The position numbers and the translations under genes were made by a program. A stretch of DNA of 64,000 bases from NCBI RefSeq assembly GCF_030817055.1, contig NZ_JAUSYV010000001.1:5341654-5405653 (forward strand), given 5' to 3'. Origin of the DNA: Bacillus sp. V2I10. GTDB taxonomy: Bacteria > Bacillota > Bacilli > Bacillales > Bacillaceae. Positions within the stretch are counted from its first letter, which is position 1, and every line of letters begins with the position of its first letter. Below are positions 16,693-25,185 of the stretch, one piece after another. The notes beneath the pieces were generated by a model. That model ran no database searches, had not been told where the DNA came from, and saw nothing but the letters and a program-made list of their open reading frames with translations.

Positions 16693-16995
16693 ATGAGAAA
16701 AATCATACATAATATTTTTTTATTATCATTTTTATTTATTTCGGGCTGTAATCAGGAGGATGACATGAATAAAGAAATTGAAAAGAAAGCTTCAAATGTA
16801 GCAATAGAATATATAAAAATGGAAGAAAATAAGGATTTTATTGTTACAGCCGTTCAATTTGCAGATGCTGAAGGAGTTGAAACAGTCTTTGTAAAAGGGT
16901 ACATTAAAGGCGAAGAAGAGAATAAGATGTTTGTTACCGTTCATTACGGAGACGATTATAGAGTCTCTGGTATCGGTGAAGGGGTAGAAGAATAG
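16693..16995 (+). CDS. Small lipoprotein divergent from the lipase, possible immunity protein
   Basis: A 100-residue protein with an N-terminal signal sequence and lipobox 'LFISGC' (lipidated C19), so it should be anchored on the outer face of the membrane. The mature part has a helix ('IEKKASNVAIEYIKMEE') followed by strands ('FIVTAVQFA', 'VETVFVKGYIKG', 'KMFVTVHYGDDY'), a cystatin-like order. The gene starts 69 bases from the divergent lipase gene. In the staphylococcal TslA system a lipoprotein, TilA, neutralises the lipase; the analogous position suggests the same role here, which is inference. Confidence 0.65.
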   Translation: MRKIIHNIFLLSFLFISGCNQEDDMNKEIEKKASNVAIEYIKMEENKDFIVTAVQFADAEGVETVFVKGYIKGEEENKMFVTVHYGDDYRVSGIGEGVEE

Positions 16996-17019
16996 ATTGG
17001 ATTTTCAATCATAAAATGA

Positions 17020-17045
17020 GACTTTCAGAAATGAAAGTCCTTTTT
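17020..17045 (+). terminator. Terminator after the lipoprotein gene
   Basis: GACTTTC and GAAAGTC form a seven-base stem with a six-base loop, followed by CTTTTT. It lies 25 bases past the lipoprotein stop. Confidence 0.8.
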
Positions 17046-17149
17046 ATGGTATTGAATATTTCACGTATAGGCGGTAAGGTAGGTTTTTAGCTAGAAAAGT
17101 GCTATTCTACCTTTACCCATCACTTTTACAAAAATATTAACCATATATG

Positions 17150-17340
17150 CAGATTTACTCGTCGTTTTCCGTAATTTACTCGTCACCATTCCAGAAATAC
17201 TACCATATTTCCAGCTGAAGCCAATTAAACACCCTCAATTCTAGCCAACCCCACCATCATTTACTTGCCAGTTCATCGAAAATACTTTCCAAAATCCAAC
17301 ATTTACTTTCTAAAACCCAACTAATACTTTCTTTTTTCCA
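17150..17340. repeat. Degenerate 21-bp tandem array I
   Basis: The tetramer TACT recurs at 17156, 17177, 17198, 17262, 17283, 17304 and 17325, all on a 21-base register (two middle units are too diverged to show it). The last three units are AATACTTTCCAAAATCCAAC, TTTACTTTCTAAAACCCAAC and AATACTTTCTTTTTTCCAAC plus one base each. The array lies in the gap between the lipoprotein gene and the LacI-type gene and contains no open frame. Confidence 0.75.
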
Positions 17341-17351
17341 ACCATCTCCTA

Positions 17352-17385
17352 AAAAACAAAAAACACCAGCATCCATGCGGTGTTC
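17352..17385 (-). terminator. Terminator after the LacI-type regulator gene
   Basis: On the minus strand AACACCGCAT and ATGCTGGTGTT form a stem with one bulged base, followed by TTTTTTG. It closes the galactoside operon. Confidence 0.8.
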
Positions 17386-17390
17386 TTCAT

Positions 17391-17415
17391 TTAAACAAAC
17401 GTTTGATTAAGCTCT
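17391..17415. promoter_or_regulatory. Operator-like palindrome, copy 1
   Basis: TTAAACAAACGTTTGATTAA followed by GCTCT, centred on CAAACGTTTG, overlaps the stop codon of the LacI-type gene. The same 25 bases with one mismatch recur at 34911-34935. The central-CG palindrome is the form bound by LacI-family repressors, but the site is at a 3' end rather than a promoter. Confidence 0.4.
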
Positions 17416-18406
17416 ATTTGCTGCTCTGGCGCAGTTTCAGCTTGGTTGCGATCACTACTTGCTTCGCGATTTTGCGTTCGGTGATTCGTTCGACCAGGAG
17501 ATCAACAGCCGTCTCACCCATGACCTCTGTGTATACCTTCACCGTGCTAAGCGCCGGGAAAATGTACTTTGAGACGCTGATGTCATTTACCCCGATGATG
17601 CTGACCTGCTCCGGGACGCGGATGCCGTGCTCGTGCAGGGCCTGGAGGCTGCCGATGGCGATGGAGTCGTTGCCTGCAAAGAAGGCGCTTGGCAGGGAAT
17701 CACCGAGCTCTGCAATGGCTTGGGACATCATGCGGTGGCCATCCTTTACAGTGAATGATCCGATGAATATGGCGTCCTCGCGCAGCATGCCTCTTCCAGA
17801 CAAGTACTTGATGAATGTCTGCTCGCGCTGATCGTCAAGTGTTGTGCTGTGCTCGCGGTAGGTTTCGCGTCCGCCGATGTAGCCGATTTGCGTGTGTCCT
17901 TTTGCGATGAAATGGTCGAGGACGCGTTCTGTTGCCCGTTCGAAGTCGACGATGACTGAATCGAATTTTTCCGGATCCGGACTTGAGTCGACGAAGACGA
18001 CGTTTCGCGCTGCTTTTTTGAATTCCTCTGCCTGCTGGTTGCTGAATTTGCCTACTGCGACGATGCCCTGAAGCTGATCCTGGTTGATCGCTTCAAAATC
18101 GTCGTAAAAATAGGTCGCAAGCTGAAGGTTGTGACTCTTCGCCCGCTCCTCGATACCGAGCCTGATCGACATGTAGTAAAGATCGTTCAGCTCCTCCTGC
18201 TCTGTGTACCAGTGCACGATGGCGATCTTTGGAACGAGGCTTTTCTTTGTTTTTCTTTTTTGATAAGACAGCTCCTCGGCCACTTCGAAAATTCGCTTTT
18301 TCGTTTCGTCTCCAACGGATAGCGTTTCGTCAAAGTTCAGGACCCTCGAAACCGTCGCAATGGATACACCCGCTTTTTCAGCTATATCTTTTATCGTAGC
18401 CGCCAT
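17414..18406 (-). CDS. LacI-family transcriptional regulator of the galactoside operon
   Basis: A 330-residue repressor. The N-terminal helix-turn-helix and hinge read 'ATIKDIAEKAGVSIATVSRVLN', followed by a periplasmic-binding-protein-like effector domain ('IAIVHWYTEQEELNDLYYMSIRLG', 'GIVAVGKFS', 'IGYIGGRETYREHSTTLDDQRE', 'DISVSKYIFPALSTVKV'). It resembles the GanR/GalR-type regulators of Bacillus galactan and galactose genes. I start at ATG 18406 with AAAGGGG before it; the open frame runs 58 codons further into a repeat, which I reject. It is the last gene of the operon and probably binds galactose or a galactoside. Confidence 0.92.
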   Translation of the reverse strand: MAATIKDIAEKAGVSIATVSRVLNFDETLSVGDETKKRIFEVAEELSYQKRKTKKSLVPKIAIVHWYTEQEELNDLYYMSIRLGIEERAKSHNLQLATYFYDDFEAINQDQLQGIVAVGKFSNQQAEEFKKAARNVVFVDSSPDPEKFDSVIVDFERATERVLDHFIAKGHTQIGYIGGRETYREHSTTLDDQREQTFIKYLSGRGMLREDAIFIGSFTVKDGHRMMSQAIAELGDSLPSAFFAGNDSIAIGSLQALHEHGIRVPEQVSIIGVNDISVSKYIFPALSTVKVYTEVMGETAVDLLVERITERKIAKQVVIATKLKLRQSSK

Positions 18407-18448
18407 ATACCGTAACCCCTTTGTTAAAATCAGAAAGTTTTCATATCC

Positions 18449-18527
18449 TTGTCCAGCTCCACCGCCTAACTCCTCGGTCAGTTCCTTAACTGCCTGTCGG
18501 AGCTGACCAGGCGGTTCCGCTTTTCTA
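18449..18527. repeat. Structured intergenic repeat, copy E (inverted, shortened)
   Basis: TGTCCAGCTCCACCGCCTAA near the left end and GGCGGTTCCGCTTTTCTAT at the right are the reverse complement of the ends of copies A-D. The inner stem region is shorter. The element begins right at the galM stop codon and fills the galM-lacI gap. Confidence 0.8.
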
Positions 18528-19562
18528 TATAAGTCCGAATGTAAATGATGTTCTGGATCTGTATGCCTCATGTGCCGCAAGCTTATGTGTCGGCAGGCCT
18601 GGGATCAGCAGTGATTCCGGAATGCGCTGTGTCTCAATGCAGACTGCCGCATATGGCCCGGTTGCCTGACCCGGTTTTAATGGATGATCGGTATCCATTT
18701 TATTCGCCATGTAGATGACAGCTGCTGGATCTGTTGTCTGCACAACCATCTTCCGTCCGCTTTCCTGCTCCTCTACTGACACTTGGTTGAGCTCACTTTG
18801 TTCAAATAGAAAAAGATGGTCAAAACCGTTTCCGACCTTGTCGATCTGCTCGTGGTCAGACTCTGCTGCTTCTCTTAATAGTTTACCAGTTTTCAGGTCA
18901 AACGGGGTTTCTTTTGCAGGAATCCATCTGCCTGTTGGAATCGAATCGTCATCGAATTCAGCGATGGCATCACTTTTCATTGTAAGAGAGTGATTCAGTA
19001 CGTCCCTTCCGCTGTCTGCTGATAAATTAAAATAAGTGTGGTTTGTCAGGTTGAGCCATGTATTTTTGTCCGAGCGCGCTTCGTAATCAATGGTGAAGGT
19101 ATTGTCACAGTCCAGACGGTATGTTACCTGTACATCAAGATTTCCAGGATAACCGCCTTCCCCATCCCTGCTGAAATGCGTGAGGATCACTTCTGCTGAA
19201 TCCTCATGCCGAACGGTTTTTACGTTCCAGAAAACCTGGTGAAAGCCATGAGGACCACCGTGCAAATGATGTACTCCTTCGTTTGCCTCAAGTCTGTACG
19301 GACCAAGCTTTGCATTTGGAACCCGTCCTGCAACGCGGCCGATCAGTGCTCCTAAATAATATGGATTCTCGATATACTGCTCAGCATGGTCATAAGCTAA
19401 AACAACATTTTCAAAGTTTCCGTTTTTATCAGGCGCCATGATCGACGTGATTGTTCCGCCAAGGTTTAAGAAGCTGACCGAAAAGCCCTGGCCGTTTTCA
19501 AGCGTATATTTTTCAATGTTTTGCTGCGGGTGTGTGAGTATCGTTTCGTGAAGGATTTTCAT
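18525..19562 (-). CDS. galM: Aldose 1-epimerase (galactose mutarotase)
   Basis: A 345-residue enzyme that interconverts alpha- and beta-galactose before phosphorylation by GalK. Typical segments are 'LGGTITSIMAPDKNG', 'LGALIGRVAGRV', 'HLHGGPHGFHQVFW' with the catalytic histidine, 'LTNHTYFNLS' and 'GFDHLFLF'. The C-terminal 'HEAYRSRTSFTFGL' is intact although the stop touches a repeat. GAGAGAGGAA precedes the ATG. Its start lies inside the last 50 bases of galT. It completes the Leloir set galKETM. Confidence 0.95.
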   Translation of the reverse strand: MKILHETILTHPQQNIEKYTLENGQGFSVSFLNLGGTITSIMAPDKNGNFENVVLAYDHAEQYIENPYYLGALIGRVAGRVPNAKLGPYRLEANEGVHHLHGGPHGFHQVFWNVKTVRHEDSAEVILTHFSRDGEGGYPGNLDVQVTYRLDCDNTFTIDYEARSDKNTWLNLTNHTYFNLSADSGRDVLNHSLTMKSDAIAEFDDDSIPTGRWIPAKETPFDLKTGKLLREAAESDHEQIDKVGNGFDHLFLFEQSELNQVSVEEQESGRKMVVQTTDPAAVIYMANKMDTDHPLKPGQATGPYAAVCIETQRIPESLLIPGLPTHKLAAHEAYRSRTSFTFGLI

Positions 19563-21066
19563 TTTTATCGTTCCTCTCTCTTTTTAAACTCTGGATAAAA
19601 TGACTAAAATGATTATTCCCTTCATTCGTTCTTTTAAAAACTCCCGCATCCTCTAATACTCTGCTGAATTTTAATCCTACTTCTTTTTTCAGGATTCCAT
19701 CAGCCGTTTCTTTTTCAAACGATTGATATTTCGAGATTAAGTGCTGAACCCATTCCTCATGGTGCGCCGGGACTTCAGCCTCTTCCCCGAGAAGGAATGC
19801 TTCAATTTGCTGAAGCTCATGTTTAAGACGCTCTGGTAGGACCGCCAAGCCCATGACTTCAATCAGTCCGATGTTTTCTTTTTTAATATGATGCAAATCT
19901 GCATGGGGATGAAAAATCCCCATCGGGTGCTCTTCGCTCGTTCGGTTGTTGCGGAGGACAAGGTCAAGCTCAAAGCAACCGTCTCTCATTCTTGCAATCG
20001 GCGTCACCGTTTGATGGGATTCGTCTCTTGTAAAAGCAATAATCTCTGCTTCTTCATTGGAATAGGTTTTCCATGTATTCAGCACGTGCTCTGCTGCTGT
20101 AACGAGCGCCGCTTTATCTGATGATCGCAGTCTCAGCACCGACATTGGCCATTTCACCTTTGAGAAGGCTACCTCAGGAAAGCTCTCAATCTCAAACTTC
20201 TCTTCATCAGGAGCTTCCGCCATCGCAAACGTATACTTGCCCGCTTGATAGTGATCATGTGAGAGAATCGATCCGCCGACAATTGGAAGGTCTGCATTTG
20301 AGCCGATAAAATAGTGAGGAAACTGCTCAACGAAAGCAAGCAGTCTCCGAAAGGCAGCTTCATTTATTTTCATGTCTCTGTGCTCGCCGGATAACACGAT
20401 GGAATGCTCATTGTAATAAATGTAAGGCGAATATTGAAAATACCATTGCTCATTTTCAAGGTTCAGCTCGATTACACGGTGATTCGATCGTGCAGGATGA
20501 CCGATGCGGCCGGTATAGCCTTCGTTTTCCGCGCAAAGAAGGCACTTCGGATACTTGCCTGCCGATGTAACGGCCCGCTCCCTTGCGATATCCCGGGGGT
20601 CTTTTTCAGGCTTTGAGAGATTGATTGTAATATCAATCTCCCCGTATTCAGTCGGCGTTTTGTAATGGATGTTTTTCGCGATTCGTTTTGTCTGGATGTA
20701 ATTGCTGTTCTGGCTCAGCTTGTAAAAGTAATCTGTCGCAATTTCAGGTGATAGCCCGTAGTACTCTCCAAATGTTTGCTGAATCGCAGACGGTTTATCA
20801 AGAAACACATTCATCAGATTGGCAGACAGCTTTTCTTTTTCATCAAAGGTTCCTTCAATGATTCCTCGTTCAGCTGTCTGCTCGACTATAATATCCAGCA
20901 GGTCCGGTATGGAAAGCAGCAGGTCCGGCAGGTCACATTCTTCATAGGCATCAATCCCAAGCAGACCGAGAATCTGGTTTCGGGCATACATCCGGTCTCT
21001 GTCAGTGATGAATTTTTTCTGGATGGCTTGCTCAACTAATTGATTGACGAATGAAGAATTGTTCAT
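19513..21066 (-). CDS. galT: UDP-glucose-hexose-1-phosphate uridylyltransferase, Firmicute type
   Basis: A 517-residue enzyme exchanging galactose-1-phosphate and UDP-glucose. It is the long Firmicute class (GalT_2), seen from 'YPKCLLCAENEGYTGRIGHPARSNHR', 'YIYYNEHSIVLSGEH' and the active-site region 'GGSILSHDHYQAG'. I start at ATG 21066 (GGAGAGGA before it), overlapping the galE stop as ATGA. The last 50 bases overlap galM, giving a polar, probably disordered tail ('RERNDKNENPSRNDTHTP'). Confidence 0.95.
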   Translation of the reverse strand: MNNSSFVNQLVEQAIQKKFITDRDRMYARNQILGLLGIDAYEECDLPDLLLSIPDLLDIIVEQTAERGIIEGTFDEKEKLSANLMNVFLDKPSAIQQTFGEYYGLSPEIATDYFYKLSQNSNYIQTKRIAKNIHYKTPTEYGEIDITINLSKPEKDPRDIARERAVTSAGKYPKCLLCAENEGYTGRIGHPARSNHRVIELNLENEQWYFQYSPYIYYNEHSIVLSGEHRDMKINEAAFRRLLAFVEQFPHYFIGSNADLPIVGGSILSHDHYQAGKYTFAMAEAPDEEKFEIESFPEVAFSKVKWPMSVLRLRSSDKAALVTAAEHVLNTWKTYSNEEAEIIAFTRDESHQTVTPIARMRDGCFELDLVLRNNRTSEEHPMGIFHPHADLHHIKKENIGLIEVMGLAVLPERLKHELQQIEAFLLGEEAEVPAHHEEWVQHLISKYQSFEKETADGILKKEVGLKFSRVLEDAGVFKRTNEGNNHFSHFIQSLKRERNDKNENPSRNDTHTPAAKH

Positions 21067-22061
21067 CTGGAATCCTCTCCATATCCGTTTGGTTTTGTTT
21101 GGTGCCAATTCCATGCATCCTGCAGGATCGTTTTGATATTTGTGCGGGATGGCTCCCAGCCGAGAATCGCTTTTGCTTTTTCGGATGAAGCGACAAGTGT
21201 GCTCGGGTCGCCTGCACGTCTAGGTGCAACCTCTGCAGGAATCGGATGGCCCGTCACTTCTCTTGCTTCCTTAATCATTTCATTCACCGAGAAGCCCTGG
21301 CTGCTGCCGAGGTTCAAAATGATGCTTTCGCCTTGTCTGCTTAAATAGTTCAGGGCAAGCAGATGGGCGTCGATCAAATCTTCTACGTGGACGTAATCCC
21401 GGATGCATGTGCCATCAGGCGTTGCATAATCATCTCCAAAAACAGAGATGTGCTCTCTTTGTCCTAATGCAACCTGGAGAATAATCGGCACTAAATGGGT
21501 TTCAGGTGTATGATCCTCGCCGATTTCAGCTGCGGCTCTTGCTCCCGCAACATTGAAATAGCGCAGGGATACATAGCGGATGCCGTATGCTTGCTCGCAC
21601 CAGCGCATCATTTTTTCCATCATCAGCTTTGATTCACCGTATGGATTTGTAGGATTGGTGAGTTCGCTTTCTGTAATCGGAATGTTCTTCGGCTCACCAT
21701 ATACGGCTGCTGTCGATGAAAAGACGATTTCTTTCACACCGTGCTTCTGCATCACTTCCAGCAGAACCTGTAATCCGTAGACATTGTTGTGAAAATACTT
21801 GAGCGGCTGCAGAACGGATTCTCCTACTAAGGAGTTGGCTGCGAAGTGCAGCACCTGGGTGATTTCTTCTTTTTCAAACACGCTGTTTAAAAATGCCTGA
21901 TCTCTCAGGTCGCCTTCGTAAAAACTTGCTCTCGGATGGATCGCTTCTTTGTGGCCGGTCTGGAGGTTATCGACCACGACAACGTCCAATCCCTGATCTG
22001 CTAATTGATAGACTGCATGTGAGCCGATGTAGCCGGCTCCGCCAAGAACTAAAACGCTCAT
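21063..22061 (-). CDS. galE: UDP-glucose 4-epimerase
   Basis: A 332-residue short-chain dehydrogenase-like enzyme that interconverts UDP-galactose and UDP-glucose. The NAD site is 'VLGGAGYIGSHAVYQL', the Ser/Thr of the triad is in 'VFSSTAAVYGEP', and Tyr/Lys are in 'YGESKLMMEK'. 'ISVFGDDYATPDGTCIRDYVHVEDL' is typical of GalE. It overlaps galK upstream and galT downstream by four bases each, a tightly coupled cassette. Confidence 0.96.
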   Translation of the reverse strand: MSVLVLGGAGYIGSHAVYQLADQGLDVVVVDNLQTGHKEAIHPRASFYEGDLRDQAFLNSVFEKEEITQVLHFAANSLVGESVLQPLKYFHNNVYGLQVLLEVMQKHGVKEIVFSSTAAVYGEPKNIPITESELTNPTNPYGESKLMMEKMMRWCEQAYGIRYVSLRYFNVAGARAAAEIGEDHTPETHLVPIILQVALGQREHISVFGDDYATPDGTCIRDYVHVEDLIDAHLLALNYLSRQGESIILNLGSSQGFSVNEMIKEAREVTGHPIPAEVAPRRAGDPSTLVASSEKAKAILGWEPSRTNIKTILQDAWNWHQTKPNGYGEDSR

Positions 22062-23239
22062 ATATGAACCCCCAATTCAATTTCGCATGCTCCGTCCCCG
22101 ATGTCTGCAATGTAGAAGGACGCTTCGCAGCCGACCGCTTTTAAATAAGATTGACCGACTTCTTCAAGAAAATCACCGACACTTCCGCGTTCAACAATCG
22201 CGATGGCGCATCCCCCAAAGCCAGCACCTGTCATGCGCGCACCGATAACGCCGTTTTGCTTCCATGCAGCCTCGACAAGTGCATCGAGCTCTGTACCTGT
22301 TACCTCATAATCGTCCCGCAGCGAGCGGTGGGAAGCATTCATTAATTCACCGAATGTATATAAGTCGTTCTTTTCAAGAGCTTCAAGTGCATGAATGGTA
22401 CGCTCATTTTCACTGACAGCGTGACGCGCGCGCTTTCTAACGGTTTCATCAGCAATGGAAGCTGCGTATTTATCAAACGTTTCCATCGACAGCTCGCCAA
22501 GTGACTGAACTGGTACCTTATCCTGCAGGATTTTCAGAGCATCTTCACATTCCTGACGGCGTTCGTTGTATTTAGAAGCGGCAAGCTCTCTGCGTTTGTT
22601 TGTGTTCATGATCACGATAACGTGCTGCTCTAAATGGATGGGAGCGTAGCGGTATTGCAAGGTCTGACAATCAAGCAGTATGCCGCACGCTTTTTTCCCC
22701 ATGCCGATGGCGAACTGATCCATGATCCCGCTGTTGACGCCGATGTATTGATTTTCAACGATTTGACCAAGCTTGACGAGCTCAATCCGGTCTATTTTCA
22801 GATCAAAGAGGGATTCAGCCACAACACCTGTAACCAATTCAATGGAGGCGGACGATGATAAGCCCGCGCCATTTGGGATGTTTCCATAGATTAAGAGATC
22901 AAGTCCCTCTTCAATCAAATAACCTCTCTGCTTTATAGCTGTGATCATCCCTTTAGGGTAATTCGCCCAGTCGTGTTCTGTTTGATAGTCCAAGTCATCA
23001 AGGGAGCACTCAACAATCCCCTTATCAGGAAAATTCACCGAGTACATGCGCAACAACCTGTCTGAACGCTTTGCGGCAAGCGCGTAGGTTCCGTATGTTA
23101 TCGCACATGGAAATACGTGGCCGCCGTTGTAATCTGTATGCTCTCCAATCAAGTTAATGCGCCCCGGTGCAAAGAAACTGCGATATTCCCTTCTGCCGAA
23201 CTTTTCCCTGAATAAGCCTTCTAATTCCCCCGCATTCAT
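22058..23239 (-). CDS. galK: Galactokinase
   Basis: A 393-residue GHMP kinase that makes galactose-1-phosphate. The galactokinase signature is 'PGRINLIGEHTDYNGGHVFP', the ATP loop is 'IPNGAGLSSSASIE', and 'GARMTGAGFGGCAIAIV' is motif 3. The catalytic Asp lies in 'SGIMDQFAIGMG'. It overlaps the GH42 gene upstream and galE downstream (ATGA in both cases). Length is standard. Confidence 0.96.
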   Translation of the reverse strand: MNAGELEGLFREKFGRREYRSFFAPGRINLIGEHTDYNGGHVFPCAITYGTYALAAKRSDRLLRMYSVNFPDKGIVECSLDDLDYQTEHDWANYPKGMITAIKQRGYLIEEGLDLLIYGNIPNGAGLSSSASIELVTGVVAESLFDLKIDRIELVKLGQIVENQYIGVNSGIMDQFAIGMGKKACGILLDCQTLQYRYAPIHLEQHVIVIMNTNKRRELAASKYNERRQECEDALKILQDKVPVQSLGELSMETFDKYAASIADETVRKRARHAVSENERTIHALEALEKNDLYTFGELMNASHRSLRDDYEVTGTELDALVEAAWKQNGVIGARMTGAGFGGCAIAIVERGSVGDFLEEVGQSYLKAVGCEASFYIADIGDGACEIELGVHI

Positions 23240-25182
23240 GATGAGTGTCCCCCTCGCTCCATGATTTTCGTTTCAAATGGCTGCAGCACTTCCCCTTCGA
23301 AAGCTGCTTCCTCGTGGTTGTGGTTCATGACAATCACATGCCCCGCGCGTTCAACTACTTCAACTCCAGGCTCGCTCTTGATGAAGGAGATGCCTGATTC
23401 GTTTAAGATGGTTAATGCTAAATCAGAAAGGACGCCTGCTTCAGCACCTGTTCCAACGTAATACGCTTTTCCGTTTCCATACTCATTGACTGTTAAGGCT
23501 GCATAGTTTTTATAAAAACGGTCGCTGTAGGAAAAGAGAGCATCTGCGGTTGTTGTGCGGATGAGATCTCTCCACACCTGACCCTGAGCCTCTTTCTTGC
23601 CGTCTTTTGAAAGGATTGAAACGTGCTGGCCCGCATGAAGCGATTCGGCTTCATCGATTTCAATGCCGAGCAGTTCTTTTAATTGATAAGGCGATTTGTC
23701 GCCGAATGGAATGTTGTTGTCTTTGTTTTTCATGCCGGCACGGAATGAGAAGATCACGGTGCCTCCCTTTTCTGTGAAGACTTTTAATCTTGCAGCAAGC
23801 TCTTCGTCTACGAGTGTTAGCACAGGCACAAGAACAACTTTATAAACTGAGAAATCATGGTCGTATTTGAGCACGTCCACGGGTACATTCACATCATGGA
23901 ACGGCTGGTACAGGCGCATTAATTCGTTCGTAAATTCAAGCTGTGAGCTTTGCTGCTGAATGCGCATCGACCAGATGTTAACAAAATCATACAGCACGGC
24001 TACATCTGATTTGATTGGTGCCTTGAACACTTCTTCATGCTTGCGGACTTCTTTAAACACTTCCTGAACTTCGTAAAATTTTCGTGAACGTGTATTATCA
24101 GCATCGATAATGCCAAGGCAATACTGCTCTGCCCCTCTGTTCATGCCTCTGAAGCGGAAGTACAGCATGTTGCTGCATCCGTGCGCAAATGCGTGGTACG
24201 ACCATAATTGCGCCTGGCCAGGTCTTGGAAGATAGCCGATAATGTCATGACCCTGTGCCCCCATCAGCTGTTCAACGATCCAGAAGTTCTCGCGTTTGAT
24301 GCCGCGGATAAATCCGAGCGTGAACGATAGGAAGGCTGGTGTGACTGGCTCTGTCAGGCCGCCCCAAACCGGGTAATTGTCGTAGGACACGAAATCCAGG
24401 TCTCTTGAAAACTCGTTATGGTCGAACCATTTTCCGAAGAAGCCGCCCGGGAGATTTGTTGTAACCTCCTGATGAACTCCCTTTAGCTTTTTTACTAGAT
24501 TCAGATGAGTCTTCGCGAACTCGCTTAGAGACTCGCTTCTGAATCTTGCCCAGTCGAGCATCATCGCCGGGTTATGAACCGTGATTGTCGGCTTTGGAAC
24601 AGGAATTTCATCGAAAGCGTTATACGTCTGTCCCCAGAAAATCGTTCCCCAGCGCTTGTTCAGTTCATCAACCGATTCATATTTTTTTGCAAGGAATGTG
24701 TGAAAAGCTTCTCTGCACTGACCGCAGTAGCACATATCGCTGCCTTCATGGCCAAGCTCGTTGTCGATCTGCCATGACACGATGCCGCTCTCGTTTTGAT
24801 AGTGAGTGACCAGCTTTTCGACGATTGCTAAAGAATAAGTTTGATAGTTTTTAGAGTTATAGCAGTACTGTCTTCTGCCGCCGAACGATTTAGGATGGCC
24901 GTTTTCGTCTTCGAGCAGAATATCAGGGTGTTTTTTTACGAGCCAGGCAGGGAACGTTGCGGTCGGTGTTCCGAACATGACGGCGATACCTTCTTTCTTA
25001 AACCGGTTTATGACTTCGTCAAAAAAAGAGAAATCGTACTGCCCTTCTGAAGGCTCCATTAAGTGCCAGGCAAATTCGCCGATGCGCACCATGTTGACGC
25101 CCATTTCCTTCATCTTTTCAATATCTTCGCCGAACAGGGATGGATCCCAATGCTCTGGATAGTAATCAACGCCTAAATACAT
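23236..25182 (-). CDS. GH42 beta-galactosidase
   Basis: A 648-residue intracellular glycosidase without signal peptide. The TIM barrel opens 'GVDYYPEHWDPSLFGEDIEKMKEMGVNMVRIGEFAW' in two family blocks, the acid/base E142 is in 'WQIDNELGH', and the nucleophile Glu is in 'FWIVEQLMG'. Cysteines C107, C151, C153 and C156 match the structural zinc site known in some GH42 enzymes. It most resembles the GanA/BgaB type that cleaves beta-1,4-galacto-oligosaccharides. It starts three bases after the GH36 stop and overlaps galK. Confidence 0.93.
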   Translation of the reverse strand: MYLGVDYYPEHWDPSLFGEDIEKMKEMGVNMVRIGEFAWHLMEPSEGQYDFSFFDEVINRFKKEGIAVMFGTPTATFPAWLVKKHPDILLEDENGHPKSFGGRRQYCYNSKNYQTYSLAIVEKLVTHYQNESGIVSWQIDNELGHEGSDMCYCGQCREAFHTFLAKKYESVDELNKRWGTIFWGQTYNAFDEIPVPKPTITVHNPAMMLDWARFRSESLSEFAKTHLNLVKKLKGVHQEVTTNLPGGFFGKWFDHNEFSRDLDFVSYDNYPVWGGLTEPVTPAFLSFTLGFIRGIKRENFWIVEQLMGAQGHDIIGYLPRPGQAQLWSYHAFAHGCSNMLYFRFRGMNRGAEQYCLGIIDADNTRSRKFYEVQEVFKEVRKHEEVFKAPIKSDVAVLYDFVNIWSMRIQQQSSQLEFTNELMRLYQPFHDVNVPVDVLKYDHDFSVYKVVLVPVLTLVDEELAARLKVFTEKGGTVIFSFRAGMKNKDNNIPFGDKSPYQLKELLGIEIDEAESLHAGQHVSILSKDGKKEAQGQVWRDLIRTTTADALFSYSDRFYKNYAALTVNEYGNGKAYYVGTGAEAGVLSDLALTILNESGISFIKSEPGVEVVERAGHVIVMNHNHEEAAFEGEVLQPFETKIMERGGHSS

Positions 25183-25185
25183 GTC

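Noticed and set aside
18407..18580. 58-codon N-terminal extension of the LacI-type regulator
   Set aside because: It is translated from the structured repeat and the galM end; a good binding site and the canonical helix-turn-helix start point to ATG 18406.
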